Assembly (NCBI GenBank): GCA_037893245.1
Contig: JBAIAA010000601.1
Location: 476,001 to 540,000, forward strand
From: Crossaster papposus
Taxonomy: Eukaryota > Echinodermata > Asteroidea > Velatida > Solasteridae
Length of the DNA stretch: 64,000 nucleotides
Reading direction: 5' to 3'
Both the position numbers and the translations under genes were made by a program. The notes under the pieces were generated by a model that ran no database searches, was not told where the DNA came from, and saw nothing but the letters and a program-made list of their open reading frames with translations. Of the stretch, positions 22,542-33,650 are shown in pieces. Numbering within the stretch: the first letter of the stretch is position 1; each line of letters starts with the position of its first letter.

Positions 22542-22643
22542 TACAGTTTATAAATTTTGTAGGTGGGATTTGGGATCGCCCACCTAAAACACTGGATTTG
22601 ACCCCAAAATTTAATTTTCGGTAATTTTGAGGGGTCAACGTGC
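22542..22643. other. Short AT-rich link between RT pseudogene and right inverted repeat
   Basis: About 100 bp with no gene. It contains the repeated word ggggtcaa/ttgacccc. Confidence 0.5.
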
Positions 22644-22888
22644 CCTCAAATCATTGAAATAACGTCAGAATCAGATTCCCCAACCCCTAAAACCCCTAAA
22701 AAAATGTATCATATATGATTCTGGCTCTTTTAATTTCTTCACTGCGATTGACCTCTGACCCAGATGTCGGCCATATTGGATTTGTCCAATATGGCCGCCC
22801 CAGAGGGCGCCCATCTTGGCGGCCGGCAAAAATCGGAAAGGTATGGTATGGGCAGCATCTGGGCCAAATTTGGTGCTTTTGGAAGAAT
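22644..22888 (-). repeat. Right terminal inverted repeat (245 bp)
   Basis: Inverted partner of 18848-19092, with the same hairpin at 22769-22796. Confidence 0.9.
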
Positions 22889-22917
22889 CTGAACGAAAAA
22901 TTTCCCTAACACCCCTG

Positions 22918-22922
22918 ACTAT
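22918..22922. repeat. Possible target-site duplication ACTAT, right
   Basis: Partner of 18825-18829; its last three bases are the start of the resumed array (tatcagcc). Confidence 0.35.
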
Positions 22923-23078
22923 CAGCCGCGTCACAGACGGCGCCTCTAAAGCGATTGGCATTGATGTTGGTATTCTTGTTGTTTTTGTTGTTGCTGTGCC
23001 AATTTTGACACGCGGGAACTTCAAAGTAAGTACCTAAAGAGACCAACTACAATGACAACCAAAGTAAAATTGAAAACT

Positions 23079-23150
23079 TTCCCACACCGGGAATCGAACC
23101 CGGGCCACGGCGGTGAGAGCGCCGCATCCTAACCACTAGACCATATGGGA
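23079..23150 (-). tRNA. tRNA-Glu(CTC), copy 55
   Basis: C26 to G only. First tRNA after the mobile element. Confidence 0.88.
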
Positions 23151-23312
23151 TTATGCGGAAAATCCATTGAGCATTTGGCTATGAAATTACTTTTTCACTG
23201 ATGTAATTCCATTAACAAAATACCACACTGGAAAATCGAACTCGGCCAGCGAATTGTTATCAGCCGCGCCACAGACGGGGCCTCTAAAGCGATTAGCATT
23301 GTTATTGGTATT

Positions 23313-23345
<33 letters not shown>

Positions 23346-23431
23346 GCTGTGCCAAATTCGACATGCGGGAACTTCTAAGTAAGTACCTAAAGAGAGCAAC
23401 TACAATGACAACCAAAGTAAAAGTTAAAACT

Positions 23432-23503
23432 TTCCCACACCGGGAATCGAACCCGGGCCACGGCGGTGAGAGCGCCGGATCCTAACCACTAGACCATATG
23501 GGA
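23432..23503 (-). tRNA. tRNA-Glu(CTC), copy 56
   Basis: Consensus. Confidence 0.95.
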
Positions 23504-23769
23504 TTATTCGGAAGATCCATTGAGCATTAGGCTACGAAATTACTTTTTCACTGATGTTATACCATTAACAAAATACCACACTGGAAAATCGAACTCGGCC
23601 AGCGAATTGTTTTCAGCCGCGTCACAGACGGCGCCTCTAAAGCGATTGGCATTGATGTTGGTATTCTTGTTGTTTTTGTTGTTGATGTGCCAATTTTGAC
23701 ACGCGGGAACTTCTAAGTAAGTACCTAAAGAGACCAACTACAATGACAACCAAAGTAAAATTTAAAACT

Positions 23770-23841
23770 TTCCCACACCGGGAATCGAACCCGGGCCACG
23801 GCGGTGAGAGCGCCGGATCCTAACCACTAGACCATATGGGA
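23770..23841 (-). tRNA. tRNA-Glu(CTC), copy 57
   Basis: Consensus. Confidence 0.95.
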
Positions 23842-24116
23842 TTATGCGGAATATCCATTGAGCATTTGGCTATGAAATTACTTTTTCACTGATGTAATTC
23901 CATTAACAAAATACCACACTGGAAAATCGAACTCGGCCAGCGAATTGTTATCAGCCGCGCCACAGACGGGGCCTCTAAAGCGATTAGCATTGTTATTGGT
24001 ATTATTGTTGTTGTTGTTGTTGTTGTTGTTGCTGTGCCAAATTCGACATGCGGGAACTTCTAAGTAAGTACCTCAAGAGAGCAACTACAATGACAACCAA
24101 AGTAAAAGTTAAAACT

Positions 24117-24188
24117 TTCCCACACCGGGAATCGAACCCGGGCCACGGCGGTGAGAGCGCCGGATCCTAACCACTAGACCATATGGGA
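24117..24188 (-). tRNA. tRNA-Glu(CTC), copy 58
   Basis: Consensus. Confidence 0.95.
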
Positions 24189-24454
24189 TTATGCGGAAGA
24201 TCCATTGAGCATTAGGCTACGAAATTACTTTTTCACTGATGTAATTCCATTAACAAAATACCACACTGGAAAATCGAACTCGGCCAGCGAATTGTTATCA
24301 GCCGCGTCACAGACGGCGCCTCTAAAGCGATTGGCATTGATGTTGGTATTCTTGTTGTTGTTTTTGTTGCTGTGCCAATTTTGACACGCAGGAACTTCTA
24401 AGTAAGTACCTAAAGAGAGCAACTACAATGACAACCAAAGTAAAATTTAAAACT

Positions 24455-24526
24455 TTCCCACACCGGGAATCGAACCCGGGCCACGGCGGTGAGAGCGCCG
24501 GATCCTAACCACTAGACCATATGGGA
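24455..24526 (-). tRNA. tRNA-Glu(CTC), copy 59
   Basis: Consensus. Confidence 0.95.
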
Positions 24527-24793
24527 TTATGCGGAAGATCCATTGAGCATTAGGCTACGAAATTACTTTTTCACTGATGTAATTCCATTAACAAAATACC
24601 ACACTGGAAAAATCGAACTCGGCCAGCGAATTGTTATCAGCCGCGTCACAGACGGCGCTTCTAAAGCGATTGGCATTGATGTTGGTATTCTTGTTGTTGT
24701 TTTTGTTGCTGCGCCAATTTTGACATGCGGGAACTTCTAAGTAAGTACCTAAAGAGAGCAACCACAATGACAACCAAAGTAAAATTGAAAACT

Positions 24794-24865
24794 TTCCCAC
24801 ACGGGGAATCGAACCCGGGCCACGGCGGTGAGAGCACCGGATCCTAACCACTAGACCATATGGGA
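24794..24865 (-). tRNA. tRNA-Glu(CTC), copy 60
   Basis: C30 to T (wobble) and G63 to C (T-stem mismatch). Same type as copies 64, 66, 74 and 84. Confidence 0.78.
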
Positions 24866-25131
24866 TTATGCGGAAGATACATTGAGCATTAGGCTACGAA
24901 ATTACTTTTTCACTAATGTAATTCCATTAACAAAATACCACAGTGGAAATTCGAACTCGGCCAGCGAATTGTTATCAGCCGCGTCACAGACGGCGCCTCT
25001 AAAGCGATTGGCTTTGATGTTGGTATTCTTGTTGTTGTTTTTGTTGCTGTGTCAATTTTGACACGCGGGAACTTCTAAGTAAGTACCTAAAGAGAGCAAC
25101 TACAATGACAACCAAAGTAAAATTTAAAACT

Positions 25132-25203
25132 TTCCCACACCGGGAATCGAACCCGGGCCACGGGGGTGAGAGCACCGGATCCTAACCACTAGACCATATG
25201 GGA
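25132..25203 (-). tRNA. tRNA-Glu(CTC), copy 61
   Basis: C30 to T and G40 to C, giving a T-C mismatch in the anticodon stem. Same as copies 67, 75 and 85. Confidence 0.75.
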
Positions 25204-25469
25204 TTATGCGGAAGATCCATTGAGCATTAGGCTACGAAATTACTTTTTCACTGATGTAATTCCATTAACAAAATACCACACTGGAAAATCGAACTCGGCC
25301 AGCGATTTGTTATCAGCCGCGTCACAGACGGCGCCTCTAAAGCGATTGGCATTGATGTTGGTATTCTTGTTGTTGTTTTTTTTGCTGCGCCAATTTTGAC
25401 ATGCGGGAACTTCTAAGTAAGTACCTGAAGAGAGCAACTACAATGACAACCAAAGTAAAATTGAAAACA

Positions 25470-25541
25470 TTCCCACACCGGGAATCGAACCCGGGCCACG
25501 GCGGTGAAAGCACCGGATCCTAACCACTAGACCGTATGGGA
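25470..25541 (-). tRNA. tRNA-Glu(TTC), copy 62, anticodon switched
   Basis: C34 to T gives anticodon TTC (plus 25506-25508 = gaa), which decodes GAA and remains a Glu tRNA. Also C30 to T (wobble) and T8 to C, a normally invariant base. Promoter boxes are intact and the terminator is TGTTTTCAATTTTAC. Confidence 0.87.
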
Positions 25542-25807
25542 TTATGCGGAAGATCCATTGAGCATTAGGCTACGAAATTACTTTTTCACTGATGTAATTC
25601 CATTAACAAAATACCACAGTGGAAAATCGAACTCGGCCAGCGAATTGTTATCAGCCGCGTCACAAACGGCGCCTCTAAAGCGATTGGCATTGATGTTGGT
25701 ATTCTTGTTGTTGTTTTTGTTGCTGTGCCAATTTTGACACGCGGGAACTTCTAAGTAAGTACCTAAAGAGAGCAACTACAATGACAACCAAAGTAAAATT
25801 TAAAACT

Positions 25808-25879
25808 TTCCCACACCGGGAATCGAACCCGGGCCACGGCGGTGAGAGCGCCGGATCCTAACCACTAGACCATATGGGA
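25808..25879 (-). tRNA. tRNA-Glu(CTC), copy 63
   Basis: Consensus. Confidence 0.95.
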
Positions 25880-26145
25880 TTATGCGGAAGATCCATTGAG
25901 CATTAGGCTACGAAATTACTTTTTCACTGATGTAATTCCATTAACAAAATACCACACTGGAAAATCGAACTCGGCCAGCGAATTGTTATCAGCCGCGTCA
26001 CAGACGGCGCTTCTAAAGCGATTGGCATTGATGTTGGTATTCTTGTTGTTGTTTTTGTTGCTGCGCCAATTTTGACATGCGGGAACTTCTAAGTAAGTAC
26101 CTAAAGAGAGCAACCACAATGACAACCAAAGTAAAATTGAAAACT

Positions 26146-26217
26146 TTCCCACACGGGGAATCGAACCCGGGCCACGGCGGTGAGAGCACCGGATCCTAAC
26201 CACTAGACCATATGGGA
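26146..26217 (-). tRNA. tRNA-Glu(CTC), copy 64
   Basis: C30 to T, G63 to C. Confidence 0.78.
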
Positions 26218-26483
26218 TTATGCGGAAGATACATTGAGCATTAGGATACGAAATTACTTTTTCACTAATGTAATTCCATTAACAAAATACCACAGTGGAA
26301 ATTCGAACTCGGCCAGCGAATTGTTATCAGCCGCGTCACAGACGGCGCCTCTAAAGCGATTGGCATTGATGTTGGTATTCTTGTTGTTGTTTTTGTTGCT
26401 GTGTCAATTTTGACACGCGGGAACTTCTAAGTAAGTACCTAAAGAGAGCAACTACAATGACAACCAAAGTAAAATTTAAAACT

Positions 26484-26555
26484 TTCCCACACCGGGAATC
26501 GAACCCGGGCCACGGCGGTGAGAGCGCCGGATCCTAACCACTAGACCATATGGGA
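26484..26555 (-). tRNA. tRNA-Glu(CTC), copy 65
   Basis: Consensus. Confidence 0.95.
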
Positions 26556-26821
26556 TTATGCGGAAGATCCATTGAGCATTAGGCTACGAAATTACTTTTT
26601 CACTGATGTAATTCCATTAACAAAATACCACACTGGAAAATCGAACTCGGCCAGCGAATTGTTATCAGCCGCGTCACAGACGGCGCTTCTAAAGCGATTG
26701 GCATTGATGTTGGTATTCTTGTTGTTGTTTTTGTTGCTGCGCCAATTTTGACATGCGGGAACTTCTAAGTAAGTACCTAAAGAGAGCAACCACAATGACA
26801 ACCAAAGTAAAATTGAAAACT

Positions 26822-26893
26822 TTCCCACACGGGGAATCGAACCCGGGCCACGGCGGTGAGAGCACCGGATCCTAACCACTAGACCATATGGGA
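26822..26893 (-). tRNA. tRNA-Glu(CTC), copy 66
   Basis: C30 to T, G63 to C. Confidence 0.78.
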
Positions 26894-27159
26894 TTATGCG
26901 GAAGATACATTGAGCATTAGGATACGAAATTACTTTTTCACTAATGTAATTCCATTAACAAAATACCACAGTGGAAATTCGAACTCGGCCAGCGAATTGT
27001 TATCAGCCGCGTCACAGACGGCGCCTCTAAAGCGATTGGCATTGATGTTGGTATTCTTGTTGTTGTTTTTGTTGCTGTGTCAATTTTGACACGCGGGAAC
27101 TTCTAAGTAAGTACCTAAAGAGAGCAACTACAATGACAACCAAAGTAAAATTTAAAACT

Positions 27160-27231
27160 TTCCCACACCGGGAATCGAACCCGGGCCACGGGGGTGAGAG
27201 CACCGGATCCTAACCACTAGACCATATGGGA
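27160..27231 (-). tRNA. tRNA-Glu(CTC), copy 67
   Basis: C30 to T, G40 to C. Confidence 0.75.
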
Positions 27232-27497
27232 TTATGCGGAAGATCCATTGAGCATTAGGCTACGAAATTACTTTTTCACTGATGTAATTCCATTAACAAA
27301 ATACCACACTGGAAAATCGAACTCGGCCAGCGAATTGTTATCAGCCGCGTCACAGACGGCGCCTCTAAAGCGATTGGCATTGATGTTGGTATTCTTGTTG
27401 TTGTTTTTGTTGCTGCGCCAATTTTGACATGCGGGAACTTCTAAGTAAGTACCTGAAGAGAGCAACTACAATGACAACCAAAGTAAAATTGAAAACA

Positions 27498-27569
27498 TTC
27501 CCACACCGGGAATCGAACCCGGGCCACGGCGGTGAAAGCACCGGATCCTAACCACTAGACCGTATGGGA
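27498..27569 (-). tRNA. tRNA-Glu(TTC), copy 68, anticodon switched
   Basis: Anticodon TTC at plus 27534-27536, with C30 to T and T8 to C, as copy 62. Confidence 0.87.
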
Positions 27570-27835
27570 TTATGCGGAAGATCCATTGAGCATTAGGCTA
27601 CGAAATTACTTTTTCACTGATGTAATTCCATTAACAAAATACTACAGTGGAAAATCGAACTCGGCCAGCGAATTGTTATCAGCCGCGTCACAGACGGCGC
27701 CTCTAAAGCGATTGGCATTGATGTTGGTATTCTTGTTGTTTTTGTTGTTGCTGTGCCAATTTTGACACGCGGGAACTTCAAAGTAAGTACCTAAAGAGAA
27801 CAACTACAATGACAACCAAAGTAAAATTGAAAACT

Positions 27836-27907
27836 TTCCCACACCGGGAATCGAACCCGGGCCACGGCGGTGAGAGCGCCGCATCCTAACCACTAGACCA
27901 TATGGGA
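27836..27907 (-). tRNA. tRNA-Glu(CTC), copy 69
   Basis: C26 to G. Confidence 0.88.
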
Positions 27908-28069
27908 TTATGCGGAAAATCCATTGAGCATTTGGCTATGAAATTACTTTTTCACTGATGTAATTCCATTAACAAAATACCACACTGGAAAATCGAACTC
28001 GGCCAGCGAATTGTTATCAGCCGCGCCACAGACGGGGCCTCTAAAGCGATTAGCATTGTTATTGGTATT

Positions 28070-28108
<39 letters not shown>

Positions 28109-28194
28109 GCTGTGCCAAATTCGACATGCGGGAACTTCTAAGTAAGTACCTAAAGAGAGCAACTACAATGACAACCAAAGTAAAAGTTAAAACT

Positions 28195-28266
28195 TTCCCA
28201 CACCGGGAATCGAACCCGGGCCACGGCGGTGAGAGCGCCGGATCCTAACCACTAGACCATATGGGA
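28195..28266 (-). tRNA. tRNA-Glu(CTC), copy 70
   Basis: Consensus. Confidence 0.95.
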
Positions 28267-28532
28267 TTATTCGGAAGATCCATTGAGCATTAGGCTACGA
28301 AATTACTTTTTCACTGATGTTATACCATTAACAAAATACCACACTGGAAAATCGAACTCGGCCAGCGAATTGTTTTCAGCCGCGTCACAGACGGCGCCTC
28401 TAAAGCGAGTGGCATTGATGTTGGTATTCTTGTTGTTTTTGTTGTTGATGTGCCAATTTTGACACGCGGGAACTTCTAAGTAAGTACCTAAAGAGACCAA
28501 CTACAATGACAACCAAAGTAAAATTTAAAACT

Positions 28533-28604
28533 TTCCCACACCGGGAATCGAACCCGGGCCACGGCGGTGAGAGCGCCGGATCCTAACCACTAGACCATAT
28601 GGGA
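28533..28604 (-). tRNA. tRNA-Glu(CTC), copy 71
   Basis: Consensus. Confidence 0.95.
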
Positions 28605-28879
28605 TTATGTGGAATATCCATTGAGCATTTGGCTATGAAATTACTTTTTCACTGATGTAATTCCATTAACAAAATACCACACTGGAAAATCGAACTCGGC
28701 CAGCGAATTGTTATCAGCCGCGCCACAGACGGGGCCTCTAAAGCGATTAGCATTGTTATTGGTATTATTGTTGTTGTTGTTGTTGTTGTTGTTGCTGTGC
28801 CAAATTCGACATGCGGGAACTTCTAAGTAAGTACCTAAAGAGAGCAACTACAATGACAACCAAAGTAAAAGTTAAAACT

Positions 28880-28951
28880 TTCCCACACCGGGAATCGAAC
28901 CCGGGCCACGGCGGTGAGAGCGCCGGATCCTAACCACTAGACCATATGGGA
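28880..28951 (-). tRNA. tRNA-Glu(CTC), copy 72
   Basis: Consensus. Confidence 0.95.
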
Positions 28952-29217
28952 TTATGCGGAAGATCCATTGAGCATTAGGCTACGAAATTACTTTTTCACT
29001 GATGTAATTCCATTAACAAAATACCACACTGGAAAATCGAACTCGGCCAGCGAATTGTTATCAGCCGCGTCACAGACGGCGCCTCTAAAGCGATTGGCAT
29101 TGATGTTGGTATTCTTGTTGTTGTTTTTGTTGCTGTGCCAATTTTGACACGCGGGAACTTCTAAGTAAGTACCTAAAGAGAGCAACTACAATGACAACCA
29201 AAGTAAAATTTAAAACT

Positions 29218-29289
29218 TTCCCACACCGGGAATCGAACCCGGGCCACGGCGGTGAGAGCGCCGGATCCTAACCACTAGACCATATGGGA
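29218..29289 (-). tRNA. tRNA-Glu(CTC), copy 73
   Basis: Consensus. Confidence 0.95.
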
Positions 29290-29555
29290 TTATGCGGAAG
29301 ATCCATTGAGCATTAGGCTACGAAATTACTTTTTCACTGATGTAATTCCATTAACAAAATACCACACTGGAAAATCGAACTCGGCCAGCGAATTGTTATC
29401 AGCCGCGTCACAGACGGCGCTTCTAAAGCGATTGGCATTGATGTTGGTATTCTTGTTGTTGTTTTTGTTGCTGCGCCAATTTTGACATGCGGGAACTTCT
29501 AAGTAAGTACCTAAAGAGAGCAACCACAATGACAACCAAAGTAAAATTGAAAACT

Positions 29556-29627
29556 TTCCCACACGGGGAATCGAACCCGGGCCACGGCGGTGAGAGCACC
29601 GGATCCTAACCACTAGACCATATGGGA
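29556..29627 (-). tRNA. tRNA-Glu(CTC), copy 74
   Basis: C30 to T, G63 to C. Confidence 0.78.
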
Positions 29628-29893
29628 TTATGCGGAAGATACATTGAGCATTAGGCTACGAAATTACTTTTTCACTAATGTAATTCCATTAACAAAATAC
29701 CACAGTGGAAATTCGAACTCGGCCAGCGAATTGTTATCAGCCGCGTCACAGACGGCGCCTCTAAAGCGATTGGCATTGATGTTGGTATTCTTGTTGTTGT
29801 TTTTGTTGCTGTGTCAATTTTGACACGCGGGAACTTCTAAGTAAGTACCTAAAGAGAGCAACTACAATGACAACCAAAGTAAAATTTAAAACT

Positions 29894-29965
29894 TTCCCAC
29901 ACCGGGAATCGAACCCGGGCCACGGGGGTGAGAGCACCGGATCCTAACCACTAGACCATATGGGA
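29894..29965 (-). tRNA. tRNA-Glu(CTC), copy 75
   Basis: C30 to T, G40 to C. Confidence 0.75.
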
Positions 29966-30231
29966 TTATGCGGAAGATCCATTGAGCATTAGGCTACGAA
30001 ATTACTTTTTCACTGATGTAATTCCATTAACAAAATACCACACTGGAAAATCGAACTCGGCCAGCGAATTGTTATCAGCCGCGTCACAGACGGCGCCTCT
30101 AAAGCGATTGGCATTGATGTTGGTATTCTTGTTGTTGTTTTTGTTGCTGCGCCAATTTTGACATGCGGGAACTTCTAAGTAAGTACCTGAAGAGAGCAAC
30201 TACAATGACAACCAAAGTAAAATTGAAAACA

Positions 30232-30303
30232 TTCCCACACCGGGAATCGAACCCGGGCCACGGCGGTGAAAGCACCGGATCCTAACCACTAGACCGTATG
30301 GGA
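30232..30303 (-). tRNA. tRNA-Glu(TTC), copy 76, anticodon switched
   Basis: Anticodon TTC at plus 30268-30270, with C30 to T and T8 to C. Confidence 0.87.
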
Positions 30304-30569
30304 TTATGCGGAAGATCCATTGAGCATTAGGCTACGAAATTACTTTTTCACTGATGTAATTCCATTAACAAAATACCACAGTGGAAATTCGAACTCGGCC
30401 AGCGAATTGTTATCAGCCGCGTCACAGACGGCGCCTCTAAAGCGATTGGCATTGATGTTGGTATTCTTGTTGTTGTTTTTGTTGCTGTGCCAATTTTGAC
30501 ACGCGGGAACTTCTAAGTAAGTACCTAAAGAGACCAACTACAATGACAACCAAAGTAAAATTTAAAACT

Positions 30570-30641
30570 TTCCCACACCGGGAATCGAACCAGGGCCACG
30601 GCGGTGAGAGCGCCGGATCCTAACCACTAGACCATATGGGA
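30570..30641 (-). tRNA. tRNA-Glu(CTC), copy 77
   Basis: G50 to T (T-stem mismatch). Same as copy 87. Confidence 0.8.
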
Positions 30642-30916
30642 TTATGCGGAAGATCCATTGAGCATTTGGCTATGAAATTACTTTTTCACTGATGTAATTC
30701 CATTAACAAAATACCACACTGGAAAATCGAACTCGGCCAGCGAATTGTTATCAGCCGCGCCACAGACGGGGCCTCTAAAGCGATTAGCATTGTTATTGGT
30801 ATTATTGTTGTTGTTGTTGTTGTTGTTGTTGCTGTGCCAAATTCAACATGCGGGAACTTCTAAGTAAGTACCTAAAGAGAGCAACTACAATGACAACCAA
30901 AGTAAAAGTTAAAACT

Positions 30917-30988
30917 TTCCCACACCGGGAATCGAACCCGGGCCACGGCGGTGAGAGCGCCGGATCCTAACCACTAGACCATATGGGA
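30917..30988 (-). tRNA. tRNA-Glu(CTC), copy 78
   Basis: Consensus. Confidence 0.95.
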
Positions 30989-31254
30989 TTATGCGGAAGA
31001 TCCATTGAGCATTAGGCTACGAAATTACTTTTTCACTGATGTAATTCCATTAACAAAATACCACACTGGAAAATCGAACTCGGCCAGCGAATTGTTATCA
31101 GCCGCGTCACAGACGGCGCCTCTAAAGCGATTGGCATTGATGTTGGTATTCTTGTTGTTTTTGTTGTTGCTGTGCCAATTTTGACACGCGGGAACTTCAA
31201 AGTAAGTACCTAAAGAGACCAACTACAATGACAACCAAAGTAAAATTGAAAACT

Positions 31255-31326
31255 TTCCCACACCGGGAATCGAACCCGGGCCACGGCGGTGAGAGCGCCG
31301 CATCCTAACCACTAGACCATATGGGA
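31255..31326 (-). tRNA. tRNA-Glu(CTC), copy 79
   Basis: C26 to G. Confidence 0.88.
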
Positions 31327-31488
31327 TTATGCGGAAAATCCATTGAGCATTTGGCTATGAAATTACTTTTTCACTGATGTAATTCCATTAACAAAATACC
31401 ACACTGGAAAATCGAACTCGGCCAGCGAATTGTTATCAGCCGCGCCACAGACGGGGCCTCTAAAGCGATTAGCATTGTTATTGGTATT

Positions 31489-31527
<39 letters not shown>

Positions 31528-31613
31528 GCTGTGCCAAATTCGACATGCGGGAACTTCTAAGTAAGTACCTAAAGAGAGCAACTACAATGACAACCAAAGT
31601 AAAAGTTAAAACT

Positions 31614-31685
31614 TTCCCACACCGGGAATCGAACCCGGGCTACGGCGGTGAGAGCGCCGGATCCTAACCACTAGACCATATGGGA
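31614..31685 (-). tRNA. tRNA-Glu(CTC), copy 80
   Basis: G45 to A in the variable region. Confidence 0.88.
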
Positions 31686-31951
31686 TTATTCGGAAGATCC
31701 ATTGAGCATTAGGCTACGAAATTACTTTTTCACTGATGTTATACCATTAACAAAATACCACACTGGAAAATCGAACTCGGCCAGCGAATTGTTTTCAGCC
31801 GCGTCACAGACGGCGCCTCTAAAGCGAGTGGCATTGATGTTGGTATTCTTGTTGTTTTTGTTGTTGATGTGCCAATTTTGACACGCGGGAACTTCTAAGT
31901 AAGTACCTAAAGAGACCAACTACAATGACAACCAAAGTAAAATTTAAAACT

Positions 31952-32023
31952 TTCCCACACCGGGAATCGAACCCGGGCCACGGCGGTGAGAGCGCCGGAT
32001 CCTAACCACTAGACCATATGGGA
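31952..32023 (-). tRNA. tRNA-Glu(CTC), copy 81
   Basis: Consensus. Confidence 0.95.
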
Positions 32024-32298
32024 TTATGCGGAATATCCATTGAGCATTTGGCTATGAAATTACTTTTTCACTGATGTAATTCCATTAACAAAATACCACA
32101 CTGGAAAATCGAACTCGGCCAGCGAATTGTTATCAGCCGCGCCACAGACGGGGCCTCTAAAGCAATTAGCATTGTTATTGGTATTATTGTTGTTGTTGTT
32201 GTTGTTGTTGTTGCTGTGCCAAATTCGACATGCGGGAACTTCTAAGTAAGTACCTAAAGAGAGCAACTACAATGACAACCAAAGTAAAAGTTAAAACT

Positions 32299-32370
32299 TT
32301 CCCACACCGGGAATCGAACCCGGGCCACGGCGGTGAGAGCGCCGGATCCTAACCACTAGACCATATGGGA
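32299..32370 (-). tRNA. tRNA-Glu(CTC), copy 82
   Basis: Consensus. Confidence 0.95.
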
Positions 32371-32636
32371 TTATGCGGAAGATCCATTGAGCATTAGGCT
32401 ACGAAATTACTTTTTCACTGATGTAATTCCATTAACAAAATACCACACTGGAAAATCGAACTCGGCCAGCGAATTGTTATCAGCCGCGTCACAGACGGCG
32501 CCTCTAAAGCGATTGGCATTGATGTTGGTATTCTTGTTGTTGTTTTTGTTGCTGTGCCAATTTTGACACGCGGGAACTTCTAAGTAAGTACCTAAAGAGA
32601 GCAACTACAATGACAACCAAAGTAAAATTTAAAACT

Positions 32637-32708
32637 TTCCCACACCGGGAATCGAACCCGGGCCACGGCGGTGAGAGCGCCGGATCCTAACCACTAGACC
32701 ATATGGGA
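32637..32708 (-). tRNA. tRNA-Glu(CTC), copy 83
   Basis: Consensus. Confidence 0.95.
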
Positions 32709-32974
32709 TTATGCGGAAGATCCATTGAGCATTAGGCTACGAAATTACTTTTTCACTGATGTAATTCCATTAACAAAATACCACACTGGAAAATCGAACT
32801 CGGCCAGCGAATTGTTATCAGCCGCGTCACAGACGGCGCTTCTAAAGCGATTGGCATTGATGTTGGTATTCTTGTTGTTGTTTTTGTTGCTGCGCCAATT
32901 TTGACATGCGGGAACTTCTAAGTAAGTACCTAAAGAGAGCAACCACAATGACAACCAAAGTAAAATTGAAAACT

Positions 32975-33046
32975 TTCCCACACGGGGAATCGAACCCGGG
33001 CCACGGCGGTGAGAGCACCGGATCCTAACCACTAGACCATATGGGA
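32975..33046 (-). tRNA. tRNA-Glu(CTC), copy 84
   Basis: C30 to T, G63 to C. Confidence 0.78.
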
Positions 33047-33312
33047 TTATGCGGAAGATACATTGAGCATTAGGCTACGAAATTACTTTTTCACTAATGT
33101 AATTCCATTAACAAAATACCACAGTGGAAATTCGAACTCGGCCAGCGAATTGTTATCAGCCGCGTCACAGACGGCGCCTCTAAAGCGATTGGCATTGATG
33201 TTGGTATTCTTGTTGTTGTTTTTGTTGCTGTGTCAATTTTGACACGCGGGAACTTCTAAGTAAGTACCTAAAGAGAGCAACTACAATGACAACCAAAGTA
33301 AAATTTAAAACT

Positions 33313-33384
33313 TTCCCACACCGGGAATCGAACCCGGGCCACGGGGGTGAGAGCACCGGATCCTAACCACTAGACCATATGGGA
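33313..33384 (-). tRNA. tRNA-Glu(CTC), copy 85
   Basis: C30 to T, G40 to C. Confidence 0.75.
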
Positions 33385-33650
33385 TTATGCGGAAGATCCA
33401 TTGAGCATTAGGCTACGAAATTACTTTTTCACTGATGTAATTCCATTAACAAAATACCACACTGGAAAATCGAACTCGGCCAGCGAATTGTTATCAGCCG
33501 CGTCACAGACGGCGCCTCTAAAGCGATTGGCATTGATGTTGGTATTCTTGTTGTTGTTTTTGTTGCTGCGCCAATTTTGACATGCGGGAACTTCTAAGTA
33601 AGTACCTGAAGAGAGCAACTACAATGACAACCAAAGTAAAATTGAAAACA

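Larger units (their letters stand above)
18830..22917 (-). mobile_element. 4.1-kb element with long terminal inverted repeats and an internal Penelope-like RT pseudogene
   Basis: This is the only break in the tRNA array. Both ends carry a 245-bp inverted repeat with only about half a dozen mismatches. Outside these, the last bases are still loosely inverted (AGGGGCTGTTTGG at the left; CAGGGGTGTTAGG as the reverse complement of the right). ACTAT occurs directly outside both ends (18825-18829 and 22918-22922) and may be a 5-bp target duplication. The inside holds about 1.6 kb of AT-rich non-coding DNA and a minus-strand reverse-transcriptase pseudogene. The inverted repeats look like a DNA transposon; the RT is of the Penelope class. 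It may be a Penelope element nested in a terminal-inverted-repeat element, or two inverted copies of a short element flanking it. No transposase is visible. Confidence 0.72.
25896..26571. repeat. Higher-order repeat C0, two-unit block, copy 1
   Basis: 676-bp two-unit block repeated in tandem at 26572-27247, nearly identical (for example the private aggatacgaaa in both). Confidence 0.88.
26572..27247. repeat. Higher-order repeat C0, two-unit block, copy 2
   Basis: Tandem partner of 25896-26571. Confidence 0.88.
27586..31004. repeat. Higher-order repeat C, copy 1 (3.42 kb, 10 units)
   Basis: Recurs at 31005-34423 with a constant offset of 3,419 bp. Each copy carries one TTC-anticodon tRNA and one G50 to T tRNA at the same relative place. 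Confidence 0.92.
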
